Assembly (NCBI GenBank): GCA_029552945.1
Contig: JAKPDD010000008.1
Coordinates: 62,001 to 126,000, forward strand
Direction of reading: 5' to 3'
Length of the DNA: 64,000 bases
From: Spirochaetota bacterium
GTDB taxonomy: Bacteria; Spirochaetota; GWB1-36-13; JAKPDD01
The position numbers were made by a program, and so were the translations under genes. Below, one piece after another: positions 1 through 8,126 of the stretch. Below the pieces are notes generated by a model that was given only the letters and a program-made list of their open reading frames with translations, was not told the origin of the DNA and did not search any database. Positions within the stretch are counted from its first letter, which is position 1; each line of letters begins with the position of its first letter.

Positions 1-855
1 CTTACAAAAATAGATATTGAAAAAATAGATTTAAACTTTATAAAACCAATAGTATTATCCATTATGAAAAAATTAATAAACAATCTTACAAAAGATGAAT
101 ATTACCTACTCGAGATAGAAAATACAGAGGGTGCAATAATCTATATAGATGAACAATATATCAATACAGATGCAATATATATTAATAAAGGAAAGCACAT
201 TCTAAAAGCAATAAAAGACAACTATAAAACAAAAAAATTAGAATTAGAAATCAATAATGACACAAAAATAAAAATAGAGATGGAAAAAAATGAAGAAAAA
301 GAGATTACTGTAAATTCAAGCCCTAATGGAGCAGCATTATTTTTAGACGATCTTTTTATAGGATTTACTCCAGTATCGTTTAAAGTGATAAAAAATAAGA
401 CTTACAATATAAGGTTATCACTTGAAGGCTTTGAACATTATAATTTAAATTTTAATACAAAAAATCAGGAAAACAATAATATAAAAATTATATTGAAAAA
501 GTATAATTACGAAGTTGAAGAAAAGAAAAAAACAATAAATAAAATAAAAAACTTTACCTTTTATTCATTCTTCCCATTTTTTGCAGGTTTTATATATACA
601 AAAGAGAGAGCTGATTATTATCAGAGTAAGTTTGAGACAATACAATCAATGGAGGTAAGTCAATGGAGTAAATATAATATAAATCAAGTTTACGACAGAG
701 CTATATTTTTTAACAACGCACAACAATTCTTTAAAAATACAAGCATAATAATGCTTATTACAGCCGGTATTTTACAATTGCTTGAACTTGAGATGGATGA
801 TGTAGGTGTCGGTGTTGATCAAGATAAAAATCTTGGAATATTTTATAAATGGTAG
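1..855 (+). CDS. PEGA-domain membrane protein, 3' part (5' end outside window)
   Basis: The frame is open from base 1 to the stop at 853-855, and the first ATG (base 64) has no ribosome-binding site, so this is most likely the 3' part of a longer gene. Numbered from that ATG, residues ~15-70 form a weak PEGA-like beta repeat. Residues ~78-150 are a clear PEGA domain (VNSSPNGAALFLDD, then GFTPVSF, then LEGFEHY). PEGA domains are small surface or envelope beta modules of unknown biochemical role. Two hydrophobic stretches (~163-178 and ~227-242) suggest membrane association of the C-terminus. The gene converges on the SDR gene downstream. Precise function unknown. Confidence 0.6.
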   Translation, partial: LTKIDIEKIDLNFIKPIVLSIMKKLINNLTKDEYYLLEIENTEGAIIYIDEQYINTDAIYINKGKHILKAIKDNYKTKKLELEINNDTKIKIEMEKNEEKEITVNSSPNGAALFLDDLFIGFTPVSFKVIKNKTYNIRLSLEGFEHYNLNFNTKNQENNNIKIILKKYNYEVEEKKKTINKIKNFTFYSFFPFFAGFIYTKERADYYQSKFETIQSMEVSQWSKYNINQVYDRAIFFNNAQQFFKNTSIIMLITAGILQLLELEMDDVGVGVDQDKNLGIFYKW

Positions 856-870
856 CCCAGAAGGGCCACC
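851..870. terminator. hairpin between convergent genes
   Basis: An 8-bp stem with one mismatch (GGTAGCCC / AGGGCCACC, 3-base loop) sits at the stop codon of the PEGA gene and 12 bases beyond the stop of the opposing SDR gene. It is unusually G+C-rich for this window. The following bases are A-rich with no strong T run on either strand, so termination is plausible but not certain. Confidence 0.4.
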
Positions 871-882
871 AAAAATAAAAAT

Positions 883-1677
883 TTATTTTGCTCTTGACTT
901 GTTATAAGAAACACCAGCTGTTATTTCAATAGTAGTTGCATCTATTGCATCATTTTTAACAACATATTTTATTAAATCAGCTATTTCTTCTGGCTCTATT
1001 AATCTACCAAGGTGTACATCTGCAAGTATTGCTTTTAAAGCATCCTGATTCATTCCTCTAACCATTGGAGTACCAACATATCCTGGTGCTATACCTACAA
1101 CTCTTATGTTCTTTATTCCCCTCATGTGGAACTCACCAACAAGTATCTTTGGCCATAACGCAACTGCAACCTTAGTAGAAGAGTAGTTTATCTGTCCTAC
1201 TTGGCCCTCTTTGTTAATAGATGCAACTGTAAAAAGTACACCTTCCCACTTGTTATCAACCATTCTTCTTGCTGCTTCTCTTAAAGTTAAAAATGTACCA
1301 AGAAGGTTTACGTTAATTACAGCCATAAAATCATCTGTTGACATTACTTTTTTAACTTTACCAGTCTCCTTGTCAGTGTTTAACATAAGACCATCTTTGA
1401 TTATACCAGCCGATGGAACAACTATATTAATAGCCCCAAACTTTTGAACAGCAGTATCCATAAGTTTTGCAACTTCATCCTCTTTTGTTACATTACAGAG
1501 AACACCCTCAGCTTCTCCTTTTGAATCTTTGATCTCTTTTACAACTCTATCAATAGCTTCTTGGTTCATATCACCTATAACTACTTTTACACCATCCTGT
1601 GCTAAAGACTTTGCAACAGCTTCACCTATACCACTGGCACCGCCAGTAATAACAGCAACTTTACCTTTTAATTCCAT
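883..1677 (-). CDS. SDR-family NAD(P)-dependent oxidoreductase
   Basis: A classical short-chain dehydrogenase of 264 residues, the normal family length. The nucleotide-binding motif TGGASGIG lies at residues 11-18, an acidic residue (D36) at the end of strand 2 favours NAD(H), and the catalytic set is S153, Y165 and K169 (NYSSTK). The usual NNAG motif is replaced by PSAG (88-91). It resembles FabG-type 3-oxoacyl-ACP reductases and sugar or secondary-alcohol dehydrogenases, and the substrate cannot be read from sequence. An AAAGGAGAG site precedes the ATG. It stands alone, and its G+C (71/180 in three sampled lines) is well above its neighbours (14-15/60), suggesting high expression or transfer. 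Confidence 0.85.
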   Translation of the reverse strand: MELKGKVAVITGGASGIGEAVAKSLAQDGVKVVIGDMNQEAIDRVVKEIKDSKGEAEGVLCNVTKEDEVAKLMDTAVQKFGAINIVVPSAGIIKDGLMLNTDKETGKVKKVMSTDDFMAVINVNLLGTFLTLREAARRMVDNKWEGVLFTVASINKEGQVGQINYSSTKVAVALWPKILVGEFHMRGIKNIRVVGIAPGYVGTPMVRGMNQDALKAILADVHLGRLIEPEEIADLIKYVVKNDAIDATTIEITAGVSYNKSRAK

Positions 1678-1812
1678 GCTTCTCTCCTTTATTTTTTTAA
1701 AAATTTTGATATAAAATATACAAAAAAAAAGAGATTAAATTAAAATTTTAATTTAACTATAATTTACTTGAAAATGAAAAATATTTTCTAAAGATTTTTT
1801 TAAATAAAACAA

Positions 1813-2913
1813 TTATTTAATTATATCAAAATAATCAAAAAAATCTGAATTCTTAATCAAGAAACTGTCCTTAAACATAACAAAATAAAAACCTGATATC
1901 CCAATCCTTGATAATTCACTTGCAAACTCTGAATAATAAACTTTATATAATGTTGAGTCATATCCTCCGTTATCCCCAAATTTTTCTAATTCTGAAACCA
2001 CAATATCTCTATTTATCTCCATATTTTTTTCAAACCCTCTCCTTACTGTTTCATAAATAATATCTCCTATACTCCAACCAATAAGATTGTAATTATTTGG
2101 TTCTTTATCATAATTTTTTTTATATTCCCCAATAAAAAACTCAACAGAAGGTTCATTAGCAGGTTTAACCCAGTTGATAAAAATAGAATTATTTAGTAAT
2201 TTCTTCTCATCATCTTCTTGAAACTTATTAATTATGTTAATATTGTCATGATTAAAAAATATTTTTGTCTTATCTTTCACTTTTTTTAAAACACTAATAA
2301 TATCATCTTTTGAAGAAAGGAAAAGTACTGTATTTTCTTTTATTTTATCAACAAGTGATGGATCATTAACATCAATTAGTTTATCATTCTCAAAAATAGT
2401 AAAAGCATTCTCTTTTGTATCTTGGTTATAAATAACAGAATATTCCAAATTTTCTTTTCTGAAATATTCTCTTAAAAACTTATATCCTGTTTGAACATCA
2501 GGTATAACAGGAAAAACATATTTACTGAAATTTTTTTTAAAACTAACATTTATTGGGAAAATATAAGGTATTTTTTCTCTTTCAGCAAAATCTGATAAAT
2601 ATAATATCTCTTCATCATATAAACATCCTGCAGTAATTATGAAACTATCCTTATTTTTAATAAAATAGGACTTTATTGAATCATTTATACTTTTAGAACC
2701 ATTATCAATAATCTTGAAAACTATATCATAAGAATTAAAGCCCCCTACACTATCCATATATTTTAAAAATGTATTAAGACCCTCTTTTATATCATTGCCA
2801 ATAGCAGCATCATTGCCAGTTAATGGTATTATTAAAACTACATTATAAACAGGCTTTGAAAAAATATTAATATAAATAAGGATTAACAGGCATGATAAAA
2901 AAAATTTTTTCAT
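1813..2913 (-). CDS. periplasmic binding protein, branched-chain amino acid (type 1) family
   Basis: The protein has a signal peptide (residues 1-19, ending near FSKP) and then a type-1 periplasmic-binding fold. The first strand carries the typical PLTGNDAAIGNDIKEGL segment, and a C-terminal segment with GWSIGDIIYETVRRG is typical of LivJ-like proteins. Such proteins bind amino acids, amides or urea in the periplasm and hand them to an ABC transporter. No permease or ATPase gene lies nearby, so it may be a stand-alone sensor or a distant transporter partner. It is encoded upstream of the SDR gene on the same strand, 135 bases away. The ligand is unknown. Confidence 0.7.
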   Translation of the reverse strand: MKKFFLSCLLILIYINIFSKPVYNVVLIIPLTGNDAAIGNDIKEGLNTFLKYMDSVGGFNSYDIVFKIIDNGSKSINDSIKSYFIKNKDSFIITAGCLYDEEILYLSDFAEREKIPYIFPINVSFKKNFSKYVFPVIPDVQTGYKFLREYFRKENLEYSVIYNQDTKENAFTIFENDKLIDVNDPSLVDKIKENTVLFLSSKDDIISVLKKVKDKTKIFFNHDNINIINKFQEDDEKKLLNNSIFINWVKPANEPSVEFFIGEYKKNYDKEPNNYNLIGWSIGDIIYETVRRGFEKNMEINRDIVVSELEKFGDNGGYDSTLYKVYYSEFASELSRIGISGFYFVMFKDSFLIKNSDFFDYFDIIK

Positions 2914-3028
2914 TTTAAAATCCCCAAATAATTTAAATCTTATTACAAAATTCTATTTATAAATTTCGTAAATAATCAAATAAATGTAAATTTAAAATTA
3001 AAATTTTAGAATATTATTAAAATAAAAT

Positions 3029-3056
3029 TTGGATTTAACTATTCAAGTTTTATAAA
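3029..3056 (+). promoter_or_regulatory. candidate promoter of the tRNA-Ile/tRNA-Asp pair
   Basis: TTGGAT (3029-3034) and TATAAA (3051-3056) are separated by 16 bases and would start transcription about 27 bases before the tRNA-Ile. The -10 matches 5 of 6 consensus bases but the -35 only 3. In such AT-rich DNA a -10 match is common, so confidence is limited. Confidence 0.35.
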
Positions 3057-3089
3057 TTTTAATTGGATGAACATTGGTGTTAGGTTAAA

Positions 3090-3163
3090 GGGCTTGTAGC
3101 TCAGGTGGTTAGAGCACACCCCTGATAAGGGTGAGGCCGATGGTTCAAGTCCATCCAGGCCCA
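3090..3163 (+). tRNA. tRNA-Ile (anticodon GAT)
   Basis: A complete 74-base cloverleaf. Acceptor GGGCTTG pairs with CAGGCCC (one G-U), the D arm contains GGTGG, the anticodon loop CTGATAA has GAT at 3124-3126, and the T arm carries GGTTCAAGTCC. The discriminator is A3163. The CCA end is not encoded (TTG follows), so a CCA-adding enzyme must complete it. It is probably co-transcribed with the tRNA-Asp that starts 5 bases later. Confidence 0.95.
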
Positions 3164-3167
3164 TTGT

Positions 3168-3242
3168 GGGGGCGTGGTTCAGTCCGGTTAGAACGCTTGC
3201 CTGTCACGCAAGAGGCCGCGGGTTCAAGTCCCGTCGTCCCCG
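3168..3242 (+). tRNA. tRNA-Asp (anticodon GTC)
   Basis: A complete 75-base cloverleaf. Acceptor GGGGGCG pairs with CGTCCCC, the anticodon stem CTTGC/GCAAG encloses loop CTGTCAC with GTC at 3203-3205, and the T arm is GCGGGTTCAAGTCCCGT. The discriminator is G3242 and CCA is not encoded. After it, 3243-3486 is AT-rich; it holds only a weak A/T palindrome (3301-3322) that could act as a poor terminator. Confidence 0.95.
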
Positions 3243-3486
3243 CTTAAAACAACCTATTTTAAATATAAAAAATTAGAATGTATCTCTTTTTTAAGAAATT
3301 CATTTTTTTAAATAAAAAAATGACAGTTTTTTATTTATACTTTAATTCTAAACCCAAAATACTTTAATTATTACACCAAATATTTTTGTTAACTATCTTT
3401 ATTTCTATATTTCTTAAGTTAAATTGAACTTGTTTAAAGATTGAAAAACCATGCATTTTAGTTAAAAAATTGATAATATTTAAAAC

Positions 3487-4587
3487 TTAGATATTAACCT
3501 TTTGCCTCTCAATTAGATCTTTTATAATTTCCTCTCTCTCAACAAGATTAAGTTTTTCTATTATTTCATCAAGATACCCATTCATAACCTGGTCAAGGTT
3601 ATAAACAGTAAAGTTTATTCTGTGATCAGTAACCCTATTTTGAGGATAATTGTATGTTCTTATTTTCTCAGATCTTTCACCACTACCAACCTGATTTTTT
3701 CTTTTAGTGTCTATCTCATCTTTTTTTTGTCTATCATACAACTCTTTAAGCTTTGCTCTTAAGATACGCATAGCCTTTTCTCTATTTTTATGCTGTGATC
3801 TTTCATCCTGACAATGAACTATTATACCAGTCGGTAGGTGAGTTATTTTAACAGCTGATTCAGTCTTATTAACATGCTGTCCACCTGCCCCCTGTGACCT
3901 TGTTGTCTCTACTTTTATTTCATCAGGCAAAATTTTTACCTCTGTTTCTCCAACTTCAGGCAGGACAGCAACTGTAACAGTTGATGTATGTATTCTTCCT
4001 GCAGCCTCTGTTTTTGGAACTCTTTGAACTCTATGAACACCACTCTCAAATTTTAATAAACCGTAAGCATTTTCACCTTTTACACCAAAAACTATCTCTT
4101 TATAACCACCAGCTTCTTCAGGATTTGAATCTATTATTTCAACAATAAGTCCTTTACTCTCACAGAACATATTATACATTCTAAAAAGGTCACCTGCAAA
4201 TATACCAGCCTCATCACCCCCTGCACCCGCTCTTATTTCAACAATTATATTTTTTCCTTCATTAGGGTCAGGAGGAATTATACTGTACTTTATTCCTTCC
4301 TCTATTTCTAATAATTTTTTCTCCTTTTCAGACAACTCAGATTGTATAAGAGACAACATTTCATCATCTTTTTCAATCTTTAACATATCTTTAAGTTCAT
4401 TAATATTATCCATTAATTGATTATATTCATTATTAAGATTAATTATTTTTTCAAGCCACTTATACTCTTTATTTATCTGGAAATAATCTGGTGAAGAATA
4501 ATCTATATTACCACTAGAAAACTCAGATTCCAGAAACTTATACCTCTTAATTAAAGGTTCAATAAGTCTCTCTAAATAATCAACCAT
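3487..4587 (-). CDS. prfA: peptide chain release factor 1
   Basis: This class I release factor recognises UAA and UAG in the ribosomal A site and triggers hydrolysis of peptidyl-tRNA. The peptidyl-transferase-centre GGQ motif is present (SQGAGGQHVNKTESA). The codon-recognition tripeptide is PKT in RVPKTE, which fits the P-x-T motif of RF1 and not the SPF motif of RF2. The length of 366 residues is normal. The gene follows panD with its ribosome-binding site (AAGGG) lying in the last codons of panD, so the two are probably co-translated in one operon with the upstream PfkB kinase. Confidence 0.97.
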   Translation of the reverse strand: MVDYLERLIEPLIKRYKFLESEFSSGNIDYSSPDYFQINKEYKWLEKIINLNNEYNQLMDNINELKDMLKIEKDDEMLSLIQSELSEKEKKLLEIEEGIKYSIIPPDPNEGKNIIVEIRAGAGGDEAGIFAGDLFRMYNMFCESKGLIVEIIDSNPEEAGGYKEIVFGVKGENAYGLLKFESGVHRVQRVPKTEAAGRIHTSTVTVAVLPEVGETEVKILPDEIKVETTRSQGAGGQHVNKTESAVKITHLPTGIIVHCQDERSQHKNREKAMRILRAKLKELYDRQKKDEIDTKRKNQVGSGERSEKIRTYNYPQNRVTDHRINFTVYNLDQVMNGYLDEIIEKLNLVEREEIIKDLIERQKVNI

Positions 4588-4592
4588 TAAAA

Positions 4593-4955
4593 TTAACCCT
4601 TACTTACTGCTATAACTTTATTATTTTCATCAACATGAACAACAGTCGGTTTATGATTATCAGCCTCTTTTAAATCAATATAACCATAAGCAATTATTAT
4701 AACAAGGTCTCCTTTATGAACCAGTCTGGCAGCAGCCCCATTTATGCATATCTCGCCTGTTCCACTCTTTCCCTCAATAACATATGTCTCAAACCTTGCA
4801 CCATTGTTTATATCAAGTACAGCCACCTTTTCAAAAGGTTTTATACCTGACTTTTCCAAAAGTTCTTTATCTATTGTTATACTTCCTACATAATGAAGAT
4901 CAGCTTCTGTTATTTTTGCCCTGTGTATTTTTGCTCTCATAACTTCTATTAACAA
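4593..4955 (-). CDS. panD: aspartate 1-decarboxylase (TTG start)
   Basis: PanD makes beta-alanine from L-aspartate for pantothenate and CoA synthesis. It is translated as a proenzyme and cleaves itself between Gly and Ser to create the pyruvoyl cofactor; here the site is G24-S25 in [10 protein letters not shown], exactly the usual position. The residues around R/Y in [11 protein letters not shown] and NGAAARL also match the family. The start codon is TTG (4953-4955), supported by a GGGGG ribosome-binding site 6 bases upstream and by the conventional position of the cleavage site; the internal ATG at codon 6 has no comparable site. No panB or panC is in the window. Confidence 0.95.
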   Translation of the reverse strand: MLIEVMRAKIHRAKITEADLHYVGSITIDKELLEKSGIKPFEKVAVLDINNGARFETYVIEGKSGTGEICINGAAARLVHKGDLVIIIAYGYIDLKEADNHKPTVVHVDENNKVIAVSKG

Positions 4956-4965
4956 TTTTAACCCC

Positions 4966-5892
4966 CTAAAATATTTTGGGTATTAAAGAGTAATTAAGAT
5001 ATGTAACATATCTTTTTTTAATATCTTCCAAAGTAATATTTTCAATTCCTTTTACTCCAAATCCTTCTATGTTAAAAGAAGCAAGAATATTAGCATAAAC
5101 AATTGAGTTTTTGAAACAATCAATATCTATTTTACCAGAATTAAAGTCACAATTCTTAACAAGATAACTTAAAAAACCTCCTGCAAAACTGTCACCTGCA
5201 CCTGTGGGGTCTTTAGGATATTGAACAAAAAAAGATGGGTAGTTAACTATATCGCCAAAACTTGAAAAAAACATTACACCACTTCCACCTCTTTTTAACA
5301 CAATATATTTTATTCCCTTATCAAATATAAGTTTAATACTCTCTGAAATATTTTTCTTTTCAGTAAGAAGATAAAGTTCCCCTTCATTTAAGATAATACC
5401 TGATGCTTTTGATAACACTTTATTAAGAGAATTCTTCTTGCCTTCTATCCAAAAGTTCATAGTATCTAGAAAACAGAGACTATAACTAACAGTGTTCATA
5501 ACTTCAAATTGAATATCAGGGTCTATATTAGCAAGAAAAAGTATTTTTGTTTTTTTATTAGAATCAGATATTATTGGTTTAAAACTCGCAAAAGAATTAA
5601 GTTCTGTTTTTAAACTTATTGCATTATCAAGTTCTTCATAATATCCTTCCCAGTAAAATGTTTTATCCTCTTTTTTAACCTGAACATCTGTTATATCAAC
5701 AGATCTATCTATAAAAAAAGAGATATCCTTAAAGTCACCACCAACAACACCTATAATACCGATTTTAGGAGAAAGTTTTGATGCAGCATTAACAAAATGA
5801 GTAAGAGAACCACCTAATGTATTCCTTACTTCCCCAAAAGGCGTTCTTATACTATCATAAGCAATTGAACCTACAGCAACTATATCTTTCAT
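4966..5892 (-). CDS. PfkB-family carbohydrate/nucleoside kinase
   Basis: This is a ribokinase-like sugar kinase of 308 residues. The C-terminal PfkB signature [12 protein letters not shown] carries the catalytic aspartate and the anion hole, and the N-terminal glycine-rich part ([11 protein letters not shown]) is the substrate-binding region. The family phosphorylates sugars, nucleosides or related alcohols with ATP; the substrate is not identifiable here. Its stop codon overlaps the ribosome-binding site of panD, so it is the first gene of a PfkB-panD-prfA operon. Upstream, 5893-6104 is AT-rich and holds a short 6-bp hairpin (6016-6031) without a T run. Confidence 0.8.
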   Translation of the reverse strand: MKDIVAVGSIAYDSIRTPFGEVRNTLGGSLTHFVNAASKLSPKIGIIGVVGGDFKDISFFIDRSVDITDVQVKKEDKTFYWEGYYEELDNAISLKTELNSFASFKPIISDSNKKTKILFLANIDPDIQFEVMNTVSYSLCFLDTMNFWIEGKKNSLNKVLSKASGIILNEGELYLLTEKKNISESIKLIFDKGIKYIVLKRGGSGVMFFSSFGDIVNYPSFFVQYPKDPTGAGDSFAGGFLSYLVKNCDFNSGKIDIDCFKNSIVYANILASFNIEGFGVKGIENITLEDIKKRYVTYLNYSLIPKIF

Positions 5893-6104
5893 TTCAAACC
5901 TTTAAAATAATTTTTACTATAACTAATAAAATCTAATAACAATTATATATAATAGTTACTTTAAAAATTAATTTTAAAATTATTTAATTTAAATTTTTAA
6001 TAACATGTAGTTTTTCAACAAGATGTTGTTGTTCTTATTTCTTATAGATAATTTGATGGATAAAAATACTAATCTTTATAGAAAAATAAAAAATAAATAT
6101 TAAA

Positions 6105-6347
6105 TCAATTTGAAATATCAATCTTTTCAGAGTCTATAATAATTGTCTTTTTTTCAAGTTCTGGATTATTTTTTATATTATTTTTTTCAAGTAAAAAAAG
6201 TTTTTCTTTTATCTCTTCCTGCAACTTATGTACATCTTTTATTAATTCTTTTTGCTCTTTTAAAAGATTATTATAAATAAAATTATTCTGAAGTATCAGA
6301 AAACTTATTGAGATTATAAATATTATGAAAAACAAGTATTTTGACAT
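6105..6347 (-). CDS. FtsL/DivIC-like small division protein
   Basis: An 80-residue protein with one N-terminal membrane helix (residues ~4-20) followed by a heptad-rich, charged segment (~25-55), the architecture of FtsL, FtsB and DivIC, which are short bitopic partners of the division complex. Sequence alone would not identify it. The position, immediately after rsmH with a 25-base overlap, is where ftsL lies in many division clusters. Its ribosome-binding site GGAGG is within the last codons of rsmH. No ftsI or mur genes follow, which is unusual for this cluster. Confidence 0.55.
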   Translation of the reverse strand: MSKYLFFIIFIISISFLILQNNFIYNNLLKEQKELIKDVHKLQEEIKEKLFLLEKNNIKNNPELEKKTIIIDSEKIDISN

Positions 6348-7231
6348 TTGAGAACCTCCATTTTCTCAGCAGCCCTTAGTTTTGCACTCCTTGCACTTGG
6401 ATTAATCTTTATCTCTTCATAATCTGGTATTATCGGCTTTTTTGTAATTATCTTTAAAAAAGATATTTTAGAAAACTGTTTAAACATATTTTTTACAACC
6501 CTATCTTCTATTGAATGATAAGTCAATATTACTATCCTTCCCCCCGTATTTAAAATTTCAATACTATCTGTTATCATCTTTTTAAGATTTTCAATTTCAT
6601 TATTAACAAATATTCTTAAAGCCTGAAATGTTTTTGTTGCAGGGTGAATTCTGCTATTTTTATTATAATATTTACCTATCGCTTTTTTTATTATATCAGC
6701 TAACTCTTTTGTTGTCTCTATTCTTTTTATTTTTCTTGCACTAACAATCTCTCTGGCAATTTTTTTTGAATGGATCTCATCAGAATTAAAATATATTATA
6801 TCTGCTATCTCTTTTTCACTAAAACTATTGACAACATCATATGCATTAGGTCTCTTATTATCAAGGCTCATATCAAGTTTCATGTCATTCATAAAAGAAA
6901 ACCCTTTTTGTGATTCTCTATAATGATACATTGATAGTCCAAGGTCTGCAAGTATGCCATCAACACTATCTATTCCTATTTTTTTAAGAGCATTCTTTAT
7001 ATTAGCAAAATTTTCATTAATAAAAATTATGTTATCATAAGAAGAGAGATTATTTTTTGCAATTCTCTGAATATCAGGATCCCTATCAAAACATATTAAT
7101 TTTTCACACATTGAACTTTCAGCTATCTTTTTACTATGCCCACCCTCCCCTGTAGTAAGGTCAACATATATACCCTTTTTTTTTAATAATAATTCTAAAC
7201 TCTTTTCAAGTAATACTGGAATATGAAACAT
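6323..7231 (-). CDS. rsmH: 16S rRNA (cytosine(1402)-N(4))-methyltransferase
   Basis: RsmH (MraW) uses S-adenosylmethionine to methylate N4 of C1402 in the ribosomal decoding centre. The N-terminus HIPVLLEKSLELL is the family signature, followed by the SAM-binding DLTTGEGGHS. The insertion domain with GFSFMNDMKLDMSLD, the HPATKTFQALRIFVN segment and the closing LTYHSIEDRVVK and ARSAKLRAAEK motifs are all present. The length of 302 residues is normal. It lies between a small membrane protein (7-base gap) and the FtsL-like gene. The ribosome-binding site is weak, suggesting coupling to the upstream gene. Confidence 0.97.
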   Translation of the reverse strand: MFHIPVLLEKSLELLLKKKGIYVDLTTGEGGHSKKIAESSMCEKLICFDRDPDIQRIAKNNLSSYDNIIFINENFANIKNALKKIGIDSVDGILADLGLSMYHYRESQKGFSFMNDMKLDMSLDNKRPNAYDVVNSFSEKEIADIIYFNSDEIHSKKIAREIVSARKIKRIETTKELADIIKKAIGKYYNKNSRIHPATKTFQALRIFVNNEIENLKKMITDSIEILNTGGRIVILTYHSIEDRVVKNMFKQFSKISFLKIITKKPIIPDYEEIKINPSARSAKLRAAEKMEVLKCQNTCFS

Positions 7232-7237
7232 AATATC

Positions 7238-7579
7238 TTATTTTATTATTTTCTCTATAAACTTTAGATTAACTATAACATTTGTATATATAAGAATCCC
7301 TATAATTGATGAAACTAATTGAATCGTTGACCCAAAAACAGCGTATTTTCTTGAAGATACAATAACTTGAAAAATAGAAAGTATTCCAAGTATTAAAAGA
7401 GAGAAAATAACAACTTTTGTATTTGAAGTAAAATTAATAATATTAAAAACAAATAAACCATATATAACAGATATTATAACATTTACAAGTGATGATATTG
7501 AAGGAAGGTTAACAATAAAGTATATTATAGCACCCAAAAATATTAATATTGCAATAACTTGAGTAAGAGAAAGGTCCAT
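7238..7579 (-). CDS. small four-helix membrane protein, unknown function
   Basis: I do not recognise this family. The 113 residues consist almost entirely of four hydrophobic segments (about 8-25, 32-52, 56-73 and 82-103) with short polar links, and no catalytic motif is visible. A strong ribosome-binding site (GGGGGA) precedes the ATG. It is the first gene of a three-gene unit with rsmH and the FtsL-like gene, so a role at the cell envelope or in division is possible but is inference from position only. The upstream gap 7580-7775 shows no gene. Confidence 0.6.
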   Translation of the reverse strand: MDLSLTQVIAILIFLGAIIYFIVNLPSISSLVNVIISVIYGLFVFNIINFTSNTKVVIFSLLILGILSIFQVIVSSRKYAVFGSTIQLVSSIIGILIYTNVIVNLKFIEKIIK

Positions 7580-7775
7580 AAAATCCCCCGTTATAATTTT
7601 TTAACAATAAAAATTATCGGAAAAAATAAAAATTTTAAAAATATATCTAATAGTTGATTCCTTAGAATAAGGAAATATTAAAAATAGTTATTTCAGAAAT
7701 TTTAAATTTAAAAAATTTATTTTCTTTAAAGTGAGTAGTCATCAAAAACTAACATATATATTTTACTAAAAAACT

Positions 7776-8126
7776 TTACTTATTTTTACTTTTTTTATCT
7801 TTTTCCATTAATTCTTTAAAAGCAAGTTCTTCAACTTTTTCATGTGCTTCTATTATTTTATCTCTATCTTTTAATTCTTCCCTGGCAAGTTCCTGGGCCT
7901 TCTCATATGCTTTTATTATCTTCTCTTTTTCTATCTGCTCCTCTCTACTTAATTCAAGGGCAGTTTCATAGGCTTCAAGTGCTTTGGTTATCTCATAAAG
8001 TTTATAGCTTACGTTCTTCTTTATATTATCATAAGAGTATATTATTTTATATGCAATCCTGAGTTCTTCTCTCATCTCCTCTATTATTTTTATAAGTTCA
8101 TCTTTTGTTTTATTATGAAGGTCCAT
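7776..8126 (-). CDS. short coiled-coil protein with 21-residue repeats
   Basis: This 116-residue, highly charged protein is a shortened paralogue of the gene directly upstream. Its residues 6-100 align without gaps to about residues 255-350 of that protein (KDELIKIIEEM versus KEELVEKISEL, VAYKIM versus IAYKII, LSREEQIEKEKIIKAYE versus LQREEQIQKEEIIKAHE). It contains two complete 21-residue units (EKEKIIKAYEKAQELAREELK and a similar one) and part of a third. Three heptads per unit predict a continuous alpha-helical coiled coil. The ATG abuts the TAG of the upstream gene, and its ribosome-binding site GAGGAGG lies inside the upstream gene's terminal Glu codons. There is no signal peptide, so it is presumably cytoplasmic. 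Confidence 0.7.
   Translation of the reverse strand: MDLHNKTKDELIKIIEEMREELRIAYKIIYSYDNIKKNVSYKLYEITKALEAYETALELSREEQIEKEKIIKAYEKAQELAREELKDRDKIIEAHEKVEELAFKELMEKDKKSKNK

Noticed and set aside
3301-3322. CATTTTTTT / AAAAAAATG palindrome after the tRNAs as a terminator
   Set aside because: The stem is almost pure A-T, so it is too weak to call confidently; noted only in the tRNA entry.
6016-6031. CAACAA / TTGTTG hairpin between the PfkB and FtsL-like genes
   Set aside because: A 6-bp A/T-rich stem without a T run on the strand on which the genes lie; not called a terminator.
7844-8062. Open frame on the plus strand opposite the short coiled-coil gene
   Set aside because: It is a by-product of the repeated Glu/Lys codons; the minus-strand frame has repeats and a ribosome-binding site.
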